64,000 nt of DNA, taken from the NCBI GenBank assembly GCA_021399445.1, contig JAJTUQ010000006.1:1612001-1676000 (forward strand). The letters run 5' to 3'. Shown one piece after another: positions 12,619 through 24,186 of the stretch. The stretch is from Xylogone sp. PMI_703. Its lineage: Eukaryota; Ascomycota; Leotiomycetes. The translations under genes were made by a program, and so were the position numbers. The number at the start of each line of letters is the position of its first letter. The first letter of the stretch is position 1. Under the pieces are notes generated by a model. The model worked only from the letters and a program-made list of their open reading frames with translations. It had not been told where the DNA came from and made no database searches.

Positions 12619-14879
12619 TTCTGGTGTTAGATGGCAGATGCCTACAACCTGGCCTGGTAAAGTCTTAGAAAGTTAAAAAAGTGTGAAAAGTAGATGCTTT
12701 TCGGCTCGTTGAAGCAAATCTTGCTGCCTCAGGTTGAGAGGTAGCCGGACTCGTCATTTGAGTATGTGTCGGAACAAGAGGTCTGATTATGGTAAGTGTC
12801 AAAGAATTAATTGAATTAATTATCCTACAGTGCAATTACAGTACAATATATAGTGGTGATTGCACTAATGGACTACGAATGGAACAGCCTCACATAGCAG
12901 GGTTCTCCTTACTATTCCTGTTGAGGCAGTGGTGATTATGGTCCGTATGCACAACCACACTTGCCCTGGCAGTTATGATTCGCTGACATTGGCGCCATGG
13001 CTTTGCTATCTGAAATACAACATTTAGCAACTCAATTCTGCAATGCACTTAAACGAGTGAATTAACTTATATTCCTAATATGCTTAGGTAAGCACTGTTA
13101 GTCTTATTCTCAAATACAAAACATCTCGCCATCTGACTGTGTTCGTTAGCTCATTGATCAAAGCTACTTATAATACTAACTAGTTTTCTCTTAAGTATAA
13201 CAAACATTAAGTAAGTAACAGAAAATATTGATTTTTTATAGTTTTACTATTTAAGTATTCCGTGTCGATAAGTGTTATAGCTAGACTAAAACTACGTCTT
13301 CATTAACCCCTTCAGTCACCCAGCTCTTTAAGTATAGAGAATTACTCCTCGTTTGAGGGCAGTATGTTTTTATTTGAAGAACTACTTGTCTCCACCATTC
13401 GCCATGCGTATTACCTCCTCATCTGGGAAGACTCAGAGGGGGTTATTCTTCAAGCCGAGGCTGTAGTTGCAAGACTGGGCCGCGGTAGTTCCGGTCGTTT
13501 AGATTTCAAATCATGCACAATAGCAGTGTCTCTTGCATACCATCGCAGAGCTCATTGAGCATTACGTATACAGGACTTTTGCACTTATGAGACCGTTCTA
13601 GATGTTGAGAGAAGCATTTATGGTGCGAGAAAAAGGGTAGTGGCAAAGAAAATCCGCAGAAGGATTTGCCATTCATGCAGAAACCAGTGAATATAAAGTC
13701 CCATCCTGATTATCCTGCCCAGAGTAAAACTATTGCCTGCTAGAAGATTACAGTAAGACCAGGCAAGAACGGATGCTAGTCATGACAGTGAGCTATAGCT
13801 GCCGACCCCACCGATGGCTCCTTCTAAGACTAATAAGTCCGCACTTGTAGATCCAATCCCACTGCTGTAGGAGTTGATCTCAAAATCTATGCTGAAGCCT
13901 GCTATCGTGGCCTGGTACGCATCGGTGCCAAGACTCCTGCGTTGTACCTGGTAGAGGTTAAAGAGGACAATTGCAGTATCTGCATTCAGGTATGTCTAAT
14001 AGATCTTATAAACTCAGCTATTGGACGAAGGGGCAGAAGAATACGCGATGGAAGATCAGGAAACATGGATTCGTATTGGGTCCGGATAGAAAGTAACAAG
14101 ATTAAGTCCAATCATTCAAACATTTCCTGACATGCAGTAGTCGATGTTGGAAAGTCTCCAAAGTTGACAATGGCTCTGTACAATTTCATACTATTGAGCA
14201 GGGCAGGCCCACCCTGACCAGTTGTTAACCTCCTGAGCTATACCGTTCTGCGCTTGCGCGATATCGTCGATGTTTCCGGCCAAATATACATATGCCCGAT
14301 ACGGCTATGTCATCACCCTCCAGGAATCTCAAATAAGAATTTCGAAGTGAGACTTAATTTGATGAGAATAACAAGCCTTATCACTGATGTTAACCATTTC
14401 CTTTGTCAGTTTGGTTCCAGATTATGGAGAGCACTATACTAGTACTGTGGTGCGAAAGTATATCCGCGGTCGGGTTCGGGGGAAGACGCCATGGTTTCGC
14501 TCACGGTGGAGAATCCTTGAATTTGTGGGGACTGTTCCCTATTCGGAGATACCCACACCCGAGGCGCCCACTAAGATGTCATGGAATAATCGCAAATGTG
14601 TATTATGAAGAATCTCTATTATTTATGTACTATTATCTCGACTAAATTTATATGTAATATGTCTTATGGCAGCTTTCTCACCGAGACCACCCCTGTATCC
14701 CCCTGTGTAATATCGAAACATTGGCGCAAAGGTTATAACCACAGAGCTAATCCTGCCTCGTTTCGTCGGTTGATTCCTTGACGCTGGCCAATCACTCACC
14801 TGGCGACTTGAGAACCGGAAGGAGCACTCCCCTGACGAACTCTGTCAGCGTAGAACAATGGATGTCATTCCTCCGGACA
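12619..14879. other. Intergenic region with possible decayed coding sequence
   Basis: No gene can be supported. On the minus strand about 13800-14000 is a short open stretch (GTDAYQATIAGFSIDFEINS...) that looks protein-like but has no start, no partner exon and no family I recognise. The rest is noncoding and AT-rich around 13000-13300. Confidence 0.35.
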
Positions 14880-15585
14880 AATTTACTCGGTATACCTTTC
14901 ACCTTGGTAGAAGCTAAAATCGTTGAAGCTTTTGAGCATCTCGTCAAGCTCCTGGGCGTGTAGTTTGCACTAGTGATAATCTGTACAGGTTTCCCCGTTT
15001 GTTTGAATAGTTCGGAAGCTACAGTAAATCATTGATACCCGCTCGAAAACTAGCGACTACGACAGCTTTTTGTGCGCGACATGCGAACCGCCATTTGCGC
15101 ATACCTCAATGATGGCAGCAACAAAGGGAGCAAGATCTCCTTCAAGCCATACCATCGGTACTACAGGAGTGCGGACATCCAAGTTAGCGTAGAATTGGAA
15201 GCATGGATGCCACACTCACATGCGATATCGGGCCTCAATATGTTGATAGGACAGGATATGTACCATCTCCGCCAACGGATACATAACCAGGCAGCAAAAT
15301 ATTGCTGGTAAAGAATGCTGTCGAAGCACCCAACCAGGTCAAGCCTGATTGTGCCAAGTATTCTTGCACCTGAGCTTTATTCTCAGACTGGCGAACGTTG
15401 GTGTAGGATCCCTTGGCAAATGCTGCAAGGCGTTGGCAAGATAAACAACTTGACGTGGTTTCTCTTTGCAGCATTGATCATGTTTCTACCTTACTGCACC
15501 TCCTTGTTTATATCCAGGAACACGGTCAAATTGGCAAACACGTAATCTACGTCGGCCAACGCTGTGTTCAAGCAGCCCATGTCAG
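14880..15585 (-). pseudogene. Decayed NmrA-like (Rossmann-fold) gene
   Basis: Pieces of an NmrA-like protein lie in the right order on the minus strand but in shifting frames. About 15580-15490 reads LADVDYVFANLTVFLDIN. About 15440-15290 reads AKGSYTNVRQSENKAQVQEY then LAQSGLTWLGASTAFF. About 15195-15108 reads NLDVRTPVVPMVWLEGDLAP. About 14958-14900 reads ELDEMLKSFNDFSFYQG. These match the middle and C-terminal part of NmrA/HSCARG-like proteins: the segment before the active-site loop, NKAKVEEYL, and the ELAEMF-type tail. The N-terminal GxxGxxG nucleotide-binding loop was not found. Frame changes and stops rule out an intact gene. A second, intact NmrA-type gene lies at 21-22 kb, but the two are not close copies. 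Confidence 0.6.
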
Positions 15586-16577
15586 CGCTATAAAGGACAG
15601 TTGGATTGGTTGTAGAATCTGTAACTCACATGTGGAGGCCGCGCTTTTACTTTATAGATTTGTAAAGTTCAATCACCCCTCCCCTTTTCTGATAAAGGAA
15701 ATCTTGGCCATTAGGAAGAACGTTGATGTCAATGTTTTACAAGTGATAGATTGATTATATTAAGATGATAGCTTTATAGTACAAATCTAATGGAAATAGG
15801 GAATTGCATGACACAAAAATGTCTCAGTCGACTTCTTGGAGTATAACTCTTAAGCAAGAAACTGGAGATGACCGTTGATCAAGAGAACAGCGCCGGGAAA
15901 TGCTTCAGTCCAGGATAGTTCTTGGTAAGTTATATTCCGAACCCTATGCAGAACACTAGCATAACTAGTTTGGTAGCGGAATAAGCAGTAGAACAGAATA
16001 TTACATAGGTTAGCGGCTAATAGTGCGGCGTATTGTCAATTAATCTGCCGTTGAAAGCCAATGGGAAGATGGCAGGGAAACCAAATCTGGGAAACCCCGA
16101 CGAGAGTTGCTCCGCTTTCTTATTATTATTACAAAGCTGTTACGCTGAAACAACTCTCTGTCGGGAAAGGAGAGGAGTCTGGCCTATTGTCAAGTCGCCA
16201 ACTCAGTTGCGAGCTTTTCCACCATGCTTGTGGCTCTTGTTCCAATAGCTCGTCAAATTAATTCCAGAGCAAAAATTCGCATGTTACTCTCTCGGGATCA
16301 TCCTCTATCCCATCCTCTATCCCATGTACTTAAAGGCTGCAGGTAAACATGATTTATCAGCATTCACTTTTTGTACAAGTATTTCTCAGGGGGTTTCATA
16401 ATGCAGGTTTTAAAAAAAAAATTAAGATCTATATAGAACCCCCTGTATTCCTATATTTCCTGAACAATATTTACCTCCCATCTCAAGGTGGGAATGCACC
16501 ACTTTTCCTGTCGGTAACCATACCTCTATACACTCAAAAGACTGCTTCTGCTTCGGAACATCAATAAATAAATTAAT
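15586..16577. other. Intergenic region
   Basis: Between the NmrA relic and the glutathione transferase. I see no coding signal. It contains the transferase promoter and a short A-run near 16417. Confidence 0.45.
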
Positions 16578-17271
16578 ATGACATCCCTTAAACCTATTAT
16601 TCTCTACAGTCACAGCTCTGGCCCAAACCCTTGGAAGGCCGCCCCAGCTGCTGAAGAGCCCAAAGCCCCATACGAGATGAAGTTCCTCGAATTTGTTGAA
16701 ATGAAAAAACCAGCTTACGAGAAAATCAATCCTAATGGTCGAGTACCTGCTATCGAGGACCCCAATGTAGGAATTACTCTATGGGAATCTGACGCTATCC
16801 ATTGAATATCTCATCGAGACTTACGACCTAGAGAAGAAATTCAGTTTTCTTACAGGGACTCCTGAATATTTCTATGCAAAACAGTGGCTTTACTTCCAGA
16901 CATCAGGTCAGGGGCCTTACTTTGGCCAAGCTGCGTGGTTCAAGTTGTACCACCCGGAAAAGATCCAAAGTGCGATAGATCGTTATGTCAATGAGATAGT
17001 CCGTGTGTCAAGTGTACTCAACGGTAGCCTCGAAGGACGCGAGTGGCTGGTGGGTGAAAAATATAGTTATGTGGATGTTGCTTTTCTTCCGTGGTTCGAA
17101 GCTGTACCTTTCCTTGCCGGTGAGCGGATCAACCTTGAAAAGGATTTTCCGAATTTGCATGCCTGGTTAAGCAAGATCAAAGCTCGTCCGGCTGTGGCGA
17201 AGATCCTGAAAGATAGGGCTGTGGCGAAGATCCTGAAAGATAGGGCTGAAGCGGCAAGAAGAAAACATTGA
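16578..17271 (+). pseudogene. Glutathione S-transferase (Ure2p-like) with a 1-nt frameshift
   Basis: The N-terminal thioredoxin-fold domain (16578-16800) has KINPNGRVPAIEDPN and a WESDAI motif. The C-terminal helical domain (from about 16801) contains YAKQWLYFQTSGQGPYFGQA and the EGREWLVGEKYSYVDVAFLP motif typical of fungal Ure2p-like GSTs, which conjugate glutathione or detoxify electrophiles in the cytosol. The frame breaks at 16799-16801: an extra C turns the expected Ile-Glu-Tyr into His-stop, and the second domain continues in the next frame. No intron fits. Near the C-terminus a 27-nt unit is perfectly duplicated (17191-17217 and 17218-17244), repeating AVAKILKDR. The gene is either freshly inactivated or affected by a base error; apart from this lesion it looks complete. 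Confidence 0.7.
17191..17244 (+). repeat. Perfect tandem duplication of 27 nt
   Basis: Two identical 27-nt units (GCTGTGGCGAAGATCC...) sit head to tail within the transferase reading frame, adding nine residues without disturbing it. The identity suggests a recent slippage or duplication. Confidence 0.85.
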
Positions 17272-18246
17272 TGAGTGATGGTAGTGTCGCAAAGATGGGC
17301 CATACCTATATTAATTATTTGAATTGATTCATCCGTAGAGCTTCCTCTATTCATGAGTTCGACTACTAGAACAGTAAAGTAGCAAAGCCCTCCACAGTCA
17401 ACACACTAGTATCCATGAGCCTTTTTGCAGATATAGTTTGAAATAACAGCTCATTATCACGCCCCAATCCTAACAGAAAGAAAATCCGTTTCTATTTAGA
17501 AAGGTGAGTGGAGCTGCTTTACCGGCAATTTTTGGTCAGTTATGGTGAGCAAGGGTGAGCCGAAGGTGAGTGGATAGATTATACTTAGGGGGGTCCTCTT
17601 CTGGCTCCCTCGAGAATCGGCTATAGTTTCCATATTATCTGTATAGAGAACTTTTTGAAAATCATGTTATCTATAACATAGCCACGTCTTTAAATCTATC
17701 AAGATATCGTGACCGTGGCCGTTCTCGCTCCCTTGTCATACTTATTGTTGGAGGGCAGGTTATCACAGCCGATTGTAATTGGCCCATACGTAAATTGCAA
17801 TCGAATTCAATTACTGTAACTAATAACCGAACAACTTAACAACTACTGAAAAACTCCCAGGGGTTCTCACATGTCTCTAACACCCCGGATCTTGCCCCAT
17901 CTACACATCATCCCACTTTGCGGGCATAAGCAGAGATGATAGGACCTCTAGTTTGAAACTCCAACAACGGGCTAAATATAGTGGCGTCTGCCTCCAAGGC
18001 CTTGTATGCCAAAGTCATGTGCTCTGTCCGACAACCAATGGTAGACACGAAAAAACCAACAGCTCTGCACAGCCACCCAACACATTTATGTAATTGCCTG
18101 CATTAAACTGAAGCGAGGCTGGGACCCTGTGACCTTTTTCTATAAAGTCGAAAATCTTCTTAGCTGGAGCAGAGTCACAATGGCTGATCATCAAAGGATA
18201 CATCTAGTGACGTGACTATCTACAATTTCTGTATCCACTATCAGTC
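17272..18246. other. Intergenic region
   Basis: Spacer of about 1 kb. No coding homology noticed on either strand. The right end serves as promoter of the four-exon gene that follows. Confidence 0.45.
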
Positions 18247-20226
18247 ATGCTTCCACAAGATGCGCCGGTAGTATCTGGCGAAACGACTATGGATGAGTAT
18301 AGAAGGGAGTATCGAGAGAAACAGAAGGAATTCTTGAGCGTAGAAAACAGGCAGAAATTAAGAGAGCAGTTTGCTGGCATTGCTGATATAATTATAATAC
18401 CACGAGCGGTAGATATGAAGGAATTTAGAGGGTCAGAGCAGCAGATGCGGGATGCTATTGAAAAGTACTATGCGAATGATGGCCGGTAAGTTTTGAATTT
18501 CCAACCTGAAACAAGTTCAATCTACTCACTGATAATCAGAGCTTTGAATCCCACAATCAGGTATCCTCCTCATATGATAGACATTTTCGGAAAAGATTAT
18601 GCGTTGAATGCTCGAGGCATATACTACATTGACTTCTTTCGTCCAGAGTTAGTGACAGTTGACCGCAAGGTCTGGATTCCTTCTTTTGAGGATATCGACT
18701 GGGAAGCTCCGAGCGAAAGGCGCAGGAGAAAACGAGCTCGTATCATGGTGAAGCATAATAACGATAACGAGACCCGTCACAAGAGCGAATATGCGTGGGA
18801 AGCAGATGCTTGGGCGGATGTGTTCAATGAGATGAGGGACGATCCTATTCTTGAAGTGTAAGACCCATCCTCCTCCAGATGAGGGTGCTGAGCTAATCCT
18901 AACTCCCAATGACTAGAGACAAACATGTCTATTATACCGAGATGGAGAAGACTCACCCAGTCTTATGCACTCTTACTGGCGAGACAACTGTTGTAAGTCG
19001 TATACCTGACGCAACTTTTGGCCTTGCCGCGTTCTCGGATTCCAACTATGGTGCTCCAGGCTGGGTATCTGAGCTGAGTCGAGAGCGTCTAGAAAGACTA
19101 TTGTTACACCGGAAGTGCGGACTGTTAAGTGACCCTAAATGGGGAGAAGCTGACCTTGTGTTCCCATTTGCGGCTTATGAAGCAAAAGGTTGGAGTGGAG
19201 ACTGTCGCGAAGCGCGTCGTCAGGCATGTCAAGGAGCAGCCTGTTACTTGGACATGCTTGATAATTTAGCACGTACACCCGGACCGGTTGGTTCTGCCAA
19301 ACCATATCAGACCAAAACAAGCCATCAATATCAGGTTTTTGCTCTCACATCTTTTGGCGCTCATTGGCACCTATTGGTGGGCTACCAGCGTCCACGACAA
19401 AAGGATGAGCACGCGGAAATGAAAGGAATGAGTAAGACGGTCTATGTGTGTAGCTCCGTATATTTGAGTAAAGAGTTCTAGCTAATCAAGTTGATTACAG
19501 ATTTTTCAAAAAGTGTGGAGTGCTCGAGTTACTAATGAGCGTGCGGCTTGGGAACTTCTATCCCTGACAGATCAAATTCATTTATGGGCTATTACCGACT
19601 TCCGAAATTTCGTGACCGAGCACTTGAAGCCATGGCACAAGTTCTGCGATGACAATTACCTCCTAGATTGGAACTCAGTCTACAACGTCAAGTCAGATCT
19701 CAAGCGAATGCGGACTTTCAGTGAAGGCACAGATTTGCCTCTACCAAGTTGGGCTAAACTCCTCAACGAACCTATGCAACGAAAAATCCAAGTAAGAGCA
19801 CAGAACTCCTTAGCCGAGGCACTCCAAAAACATCGTGATAAAAAGGGAAAGCCAAAGTGTGAAACCGAAGACGGCTGGTTTTGTGCAGTAAATCCATGCC
19901 TAACTTCACGAGAGACATATACCGCAGAAGCGCTTATAGATCATCTCCGAGATTTTCATATTTTCCCAGAAGACCTCTTGATCAAGATCAAGCGACGCGT
20001 AGATGAGGGGGATAAGGAAATAGACAGATTAAACAGAGAAGGGGAACAATTAGAAGAACTAGATGATGGAGAAAGAGATGCTCCTGCTAGAAATAGCAAA
20101 CGAGGCTTTGTTGAGGAAGAGAGCCTTGACGCCAGCTCCTCCAGTGCTTCATCAGGTTGTACCCCAGGACCATCCAAAAGGGTGAAGTTGAAAGATACTT
20201 CCGCAGCGGCAGGTGTTATGACTTGA
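18247..20226 (+). CDS. Fungal protein with PD-(D/E)XK-like motif and C-terminal NLS-like tail
   Basis: Four exons (18247-18485, 18540-18857, 18917-19445, 19501-20226) give 603 residues; the three introns are 54, 59 and 55 nt and the phases agree. The middle contains GEADLVFPFAAYEAKGW followed by an acidic/basic helix (CREARRQACQGAACYLDMLD). This resembles the D...(E)xK core of fungal PD-(D/E)XK nuclease-like proteins, whose members are uncharacterised or element-associated. Then comes QYQVFALTSFGAHWHLLVGY, a strand-rich segment usual in that family. Downstream, FCAVNPC plus HLRDFH spaced like a C2H2 finger, an acidic coiled region (EIDRLNREGEQLEELDDGE) and a basic PSKRVKLK tail suggest a nuclear protein. 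The nuclease assignment rests on motif resemblance only. Confidence 0.6.
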
Positions 20227-21038
20227 TGGCTTTACGTGGATTAGCCTTGGTATTTCGAATCCTCGGCATACCTCCCGAAATAACACCGAATATCCCAAGT
20301 GTCAGAGTGCTGAGGGTCAGTGTGGCGTGGTAGGCTGGCGGAGACGGCATACTACCGGGGATTTGACAGCGAGTTTGAGTTTCCTCAAGGTATTCACAAA
20401 CATTTACTTCAATTATGGATCGAGGTATTAGTTCGGCCGTCTGCAATTTTCACAACAAATATAGTCCATAGTGCGGCCGATGCATAAAGTGATGATGTTC
20501 AAGAGGCATTTCTTACCGATTTTCCCCTAATCATCCTAAGATAAGGGTCGTTGATCGCGACCCAACTGCCAGGTTGACTCTTATTATTGACATTTCTGAT
20601 TCGCAGTTTGCTTTATGAAATACTACAAATGCTAAGAGAATCGTCTAGAGACAAAGTATATGACAGAGTATAATTGGTCCCACAACAAGAGAAAGCGAGT
20701 AGTTTGAACATTTTTGAGGCTTAACGAGATACACGTTCATATTAATCAGCGGGCGAAGAGGCTCGGAGCCGACTTAACTTAGAACTTTTCATCACATAAA
20801 AATCATATTAAAGAGATTATAGACTTAACGGCTGACGGGGCGCCTGCGGGAGCCTAGTTCCCTGGTGGCCTTTGCCACCACACAGAATATCCTAAGACCA
20901 AATGGCCAAAATATTAGAGCACTGATAGCCCACAAACCACGAGGGCCACCCCTAGCACGGTGTCACGATTATAGATGCAACTTGGAAGAGAACTGACAAG
21001 GAAAGCATAAATAGGCATACTGGAGAAGCCTTTGCAAT
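20227..21038. other. Intergenic region between convergent genes
   Basis: Both flanking genes end here. A GC-richer patch lies at 20830-20880 (GGCGCCTGCGGGAGCC and a CCTGGTGGCC...GCCACCA stem-like pair). A small minus-strand ORF at 20216-20446 overlaps the neighbour's 3' end and is not convincing. Confidence 0.4.
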
Positions 21039-22011
21039 TTATGCTTTCAGTACGGCAGCTTTTACTTTTTCCTCCACCTCTACGTCTGTCAGTGTTGACA
21101 ATCCAAGCAGCTTGTTATCCACATCCTCGTGCTTCGCACCGTAGGATCCGCTGAGAACGGTCGTGACCAGCAAACTCAAACCTTTGGTTGCGTCTAGACC
21201 ATCCTTCTTGACACCATCTAGGAGGTCCTGTATGGTGCTTTTAGTGTCCACAGTAGTTTCAATCCAAGCTTGCCCTGCCGTGTATTTCTTGGCCAAGGTT
21301 ACGACCTTCTTCTGGCTTAAAACTGCCTCATGGACACGCAATATACGGTTCTTAGTTGCTTCAGGGATTTTGAGAGCAGCAGCCACTGCCTTCCCGACAG
21401 TCTCAATACTCGACACGCTGAATGGATGCTCTCCATGATCGCGCAGCTGCACCGAACGGTTTCGAAGGTCCACTATGACAGGACCATCGAGAAGTGATTC
21501 CAAAAAGACACCAGTGGATATGATCGTGTACTCTAATTCATCATCATTTGCTTTCTCGGCTAGGTAGTGCTGGATTTTAATCTTTCGCACGTGGTTGGGA
21601 AGTGTGCGGTTAACAGTATTAGTGGTTCCAGCTCCAAAATCAGATGGAATAAAGCGCTTAACGCCAGAAGCAATACTTGCATCAATGAAGATCTTTTGCT
21701 CTGGTATGGCGGAATTTTTGACGGTTGAGACGACCGCATATTGATCTTTAAAGGCCTTGACCAGACTTCCCAGAGATGTGTAGTCAGCCGTAGCGACTCT
21801 AACTCCTTGCGGAAGATCTTTCAATCCCTCAGGATTGCGACTGAGGACAGTCACTACAAATCCATAATTCACCAGTTGTTGGAGAACTGCAGACCCCAGG
21901 AACCCTTTCTATTATCCAGTACCCATTGGGTTAGTAAAAGAATATATCTAATTGGATATCCGTTGACATAAGACATACACCGATAACAGTAACATTTTGG
22001 ATGCTAGACAT
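21039..22011 (-). CDS. NmrA/isoflavone-reductase-like NAD(P)-binding protein
   Basis: Exon 1 is 22011-21979, then a 70-nt intron, then 21908-21039, for 300 residues. The start MSSIQNVTVIG plus KGFLGSAVL across the splice site forms the glycine-rich nucleotide loop, though one residue short of the usual GxxGxxG; an alternative splice choice cannot be excluded. Next come VVTVLSRNP, the conserved FIDASIASGVKRFIPSDFG segment typical of the PCBER/isoflavone-reductase-like branch, and HVRKIKIQHYL containing the usual catalytic-site Lys region. Members are NADPH reductases of phenolic compounds or redox sensors. The gene faces away from the next gene by about 0.9 kb. Its link to the genes at 22.9-30.2 kb is positional only. 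Confidence 0.8.
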
Positions 22012-22869
22012 TATGTATAGCTCACTAAGAATAAACCGTAAAACCTAATGTTATTCAAATCTTGGTGGTAAATAATAACTGCCCTATATATGAAATATGT
22101 ACACCATATTCATATTCTCAGTAGAGTCATGCCGCCTTGCACACTTATCTGTTCATCGAAGGGCAAACGGCTGCACACGCACTTGCGGCCTATTTCGATA
22201 CACCTTATTACTAATTAGTGCGCTACTAACCGCCTTTACAGCATTATGGGATAGATGATGTTTTAGTATTATACAGCCCCTCTCCTCCACTAGAAATCAA
22301 CCATACCAGGAAGCATCATTGCGTGGTTACCTTTTTGATCGTAGTGTGCAGTGGCCACTTTCCATGTGATTCGACCATCTTGCTTAAGGAAGGGCATTGG
22401 CCGAGCGTGTCCTTGTTCCAGATTGTAGATACACAGGTGCCTCAACGTTTTGGGAAGACTGGCGTTTCCGCGTTCTCATCGTGGTGGGAGATCTACATTT
22501 CCGAGTCTTCCGCTTAACCTTATACTAATGAATTCATAAATTACATACAAGGAATTCTAATGTCTCCTACTTTGACCTATCAAATAATATGGCTCCTTGC
22601 AGCTAGAAGCTCTATACAATGGATATCGTAGGTAAAAGTAGCGTTTGATAAGTGGAGTCTCAGCACGCATTTGCTTGATTGGGAAAATCAGTTATAATCT
22701 CACAGCCATTTGTTAATATTTCATAGATATCAAAAACGACGGGAAGGAAAGGACAATTTATTTGTATTTCCAGCCGTAGAATTTGCCATTGTGTCTCTTG
22801 ATCATGCCCTATATCCGAGGCACACCAAACACTGTAGAAATCTCGTTACAGCGAGCAAGGAGTCGGGAA
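22012..22869. other. Intergenic region
   Basis: Promoter of the NmrA-like gene on the left, 3' flank of the alpha/beta-barrel gene on the right. No convincing ORF; 22323-22517 and 22710-22901 lack any motif. Confidence 0.45.
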
Positions 22870-23646
22870 TTACTTCCATAAGTACCCTCCTACAAGCTTG
22901 AGGAAGTAAGGAGTAAGTTGCGTCCTTAGATCTGCTGTGAAATTCTGGACCTCCTGCATTTCCTTGCTCGTAGCATGTACTTTGACGAGGTATTCCTGAT
23001 TCTCATATACATGGATGATAGCTAGCTTATCTGCATCTTCAGGATCCAGAGCCGCTCCCCACACAAAGGTACCGGACTCAGTCTTGCTAATATCCGCGAC
23101 TGCTTTCCAATATGGCAAAGTCAGCCGAAGGGTACCTGGCTTGTAGCCTAGTTCTGTGAAGACCACTGTAGGATTTGCATGTTTGGTCACCTCCGGCTTG
23201 GTGAAGCTGGAATCCTCCAGCACATCTAGTGTCCAGATCTTGGGAGCTTCATCGAGACCTCCAGCCAACCACGCGCCCAGCTGCTGGATAGGAGCTTGCT
23301 GCATATGATTTTCGTAAGTGTCTCCGTCCGCATACCTTGGGAGTCTGTCAGCTTGGGATAGATTTGGCATTTTCCTTTGCAATGGGACGCACTCTTCGAC
23401 CATCCACACAACTAGCTCATCAGGAGGGCCCTGGGATATGGGACTTTGCGCTTCTGTCGTAATGGCGTATCTGCGTAACCCAGGTTCATTTTTGAATGCG
23501 TTATCTGCCGCCGCCCTTAAAAGTTCGAGAAGCTATTGCCCGTCAGTTAAAACTCCTTGTAAGGGTTGATACGTCTCTACACGCACTTGCTCTCGCGTAC
23601 CTTTGTCCTTGGCAACAAAGCGAGCAACGACTGCTTTAGCAACCAT
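22870..23646 (-). CDS. Dimeric alpha/beta-barrel (ABM/EthD-like) protein, two tandem domains
   Basis: Exons 23646-23587 and 23532-22870 are joined over a 54-nt intron with a GTGCGT donor, for 240 residues. The first domain opens MVAKAVVARFVAKDKGTREQ and continues LLELLRAAADNAFKNEPGL, with a later YENHMQQAPIQQLGAWL segment. This is the ferredoxin-like fold of antibiotic-biosynthesis-monooxygenase (ABM) and related dimeric barrels. TLDVLEDSSFTKPEV and a second barrel-like part (ADKLAIIHVYENQEYLVKVH) follow. Proteins of this kind include cofactor-free quinone-forming monooxygenases and small-molecule cyclases or chaperones in polyketide and aromatic pathways; the substrate here is unknown. It is divergent from the flavin-reductase-like gene with a ~540-bp shared promoter, which hints at co-regulation. 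Confidence 0.7.
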
Positions 23647-24186
23647 TTCCAAGATACGGGTAAAGATTTTATGATTTGAGTTTAACGAAATCTACTAAGT
23701 AGAGACACCAGAAATTGCAGACGTACTCCAAGGTAAAGGAAAATTCAGAGAGGCTGCGCGATCACTGGGTTAGTGTTCTACCACTATTAAGTACAGAACC
23801 ATTGCTCGCGGTGAGGACGCCCTGAACCCAAGCACTAAGACACGAGAAGCCGAATCCGAGCGTCAATAGCAAATACGATGTCCGTTCACTTGTCATTCAA
23901 GGCCTCATAGGTTCCTGAGGCGGCTGGCGGGCTATCTGAAGTCGGACAGATCCTTGTTATGGCGGACAGATTACCCAAGCGCCCAATATCTTCCGCCATG
24001 TTTGTCACCTAAAACGCGTGCTTAAAGGCATGACTACCGGCTGACAAATATATCACGCATTACTTTTCTTTACTATATCACTACTTTTATTCACTTCCTA
24101 TCTATGCTCCGCCACTGTTTATTTACCTGCCTTTCGTAAGGATTTCTGCCAACTCTTCGTCTTGTTGACTGACAATCTTTGTGAAA
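23647..24186. promoter_or_regulatory. Divergent promoter region
   Basis: A 540-bp gap between the starts of the alpha/beta-barrel gene (minus) and the flavin-reductase-like gene (plus), so it must hold both promoters. T/C-rich stretches precede the plus-strand start (about 24050-24110). No specific operator was recognised. Confidence 0.45.

Noticed and set aside
13364..13558. Small plus-strand ORF in an AT-rich spacer
   Set aside because: No motif and no partner exon; random ORFs of this size are expected.
14387..14963. Overlapping plus-strand ORFs of 61-80 residues
   Set aside because: They overlap or flank the minus-strand NmrA relic and have no domain of their own.
20216..20446. Minus-strand 76-residue ORF
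   Set aside because: Overlaps the end of the nuclear protein gene, no motif, no homology sense.
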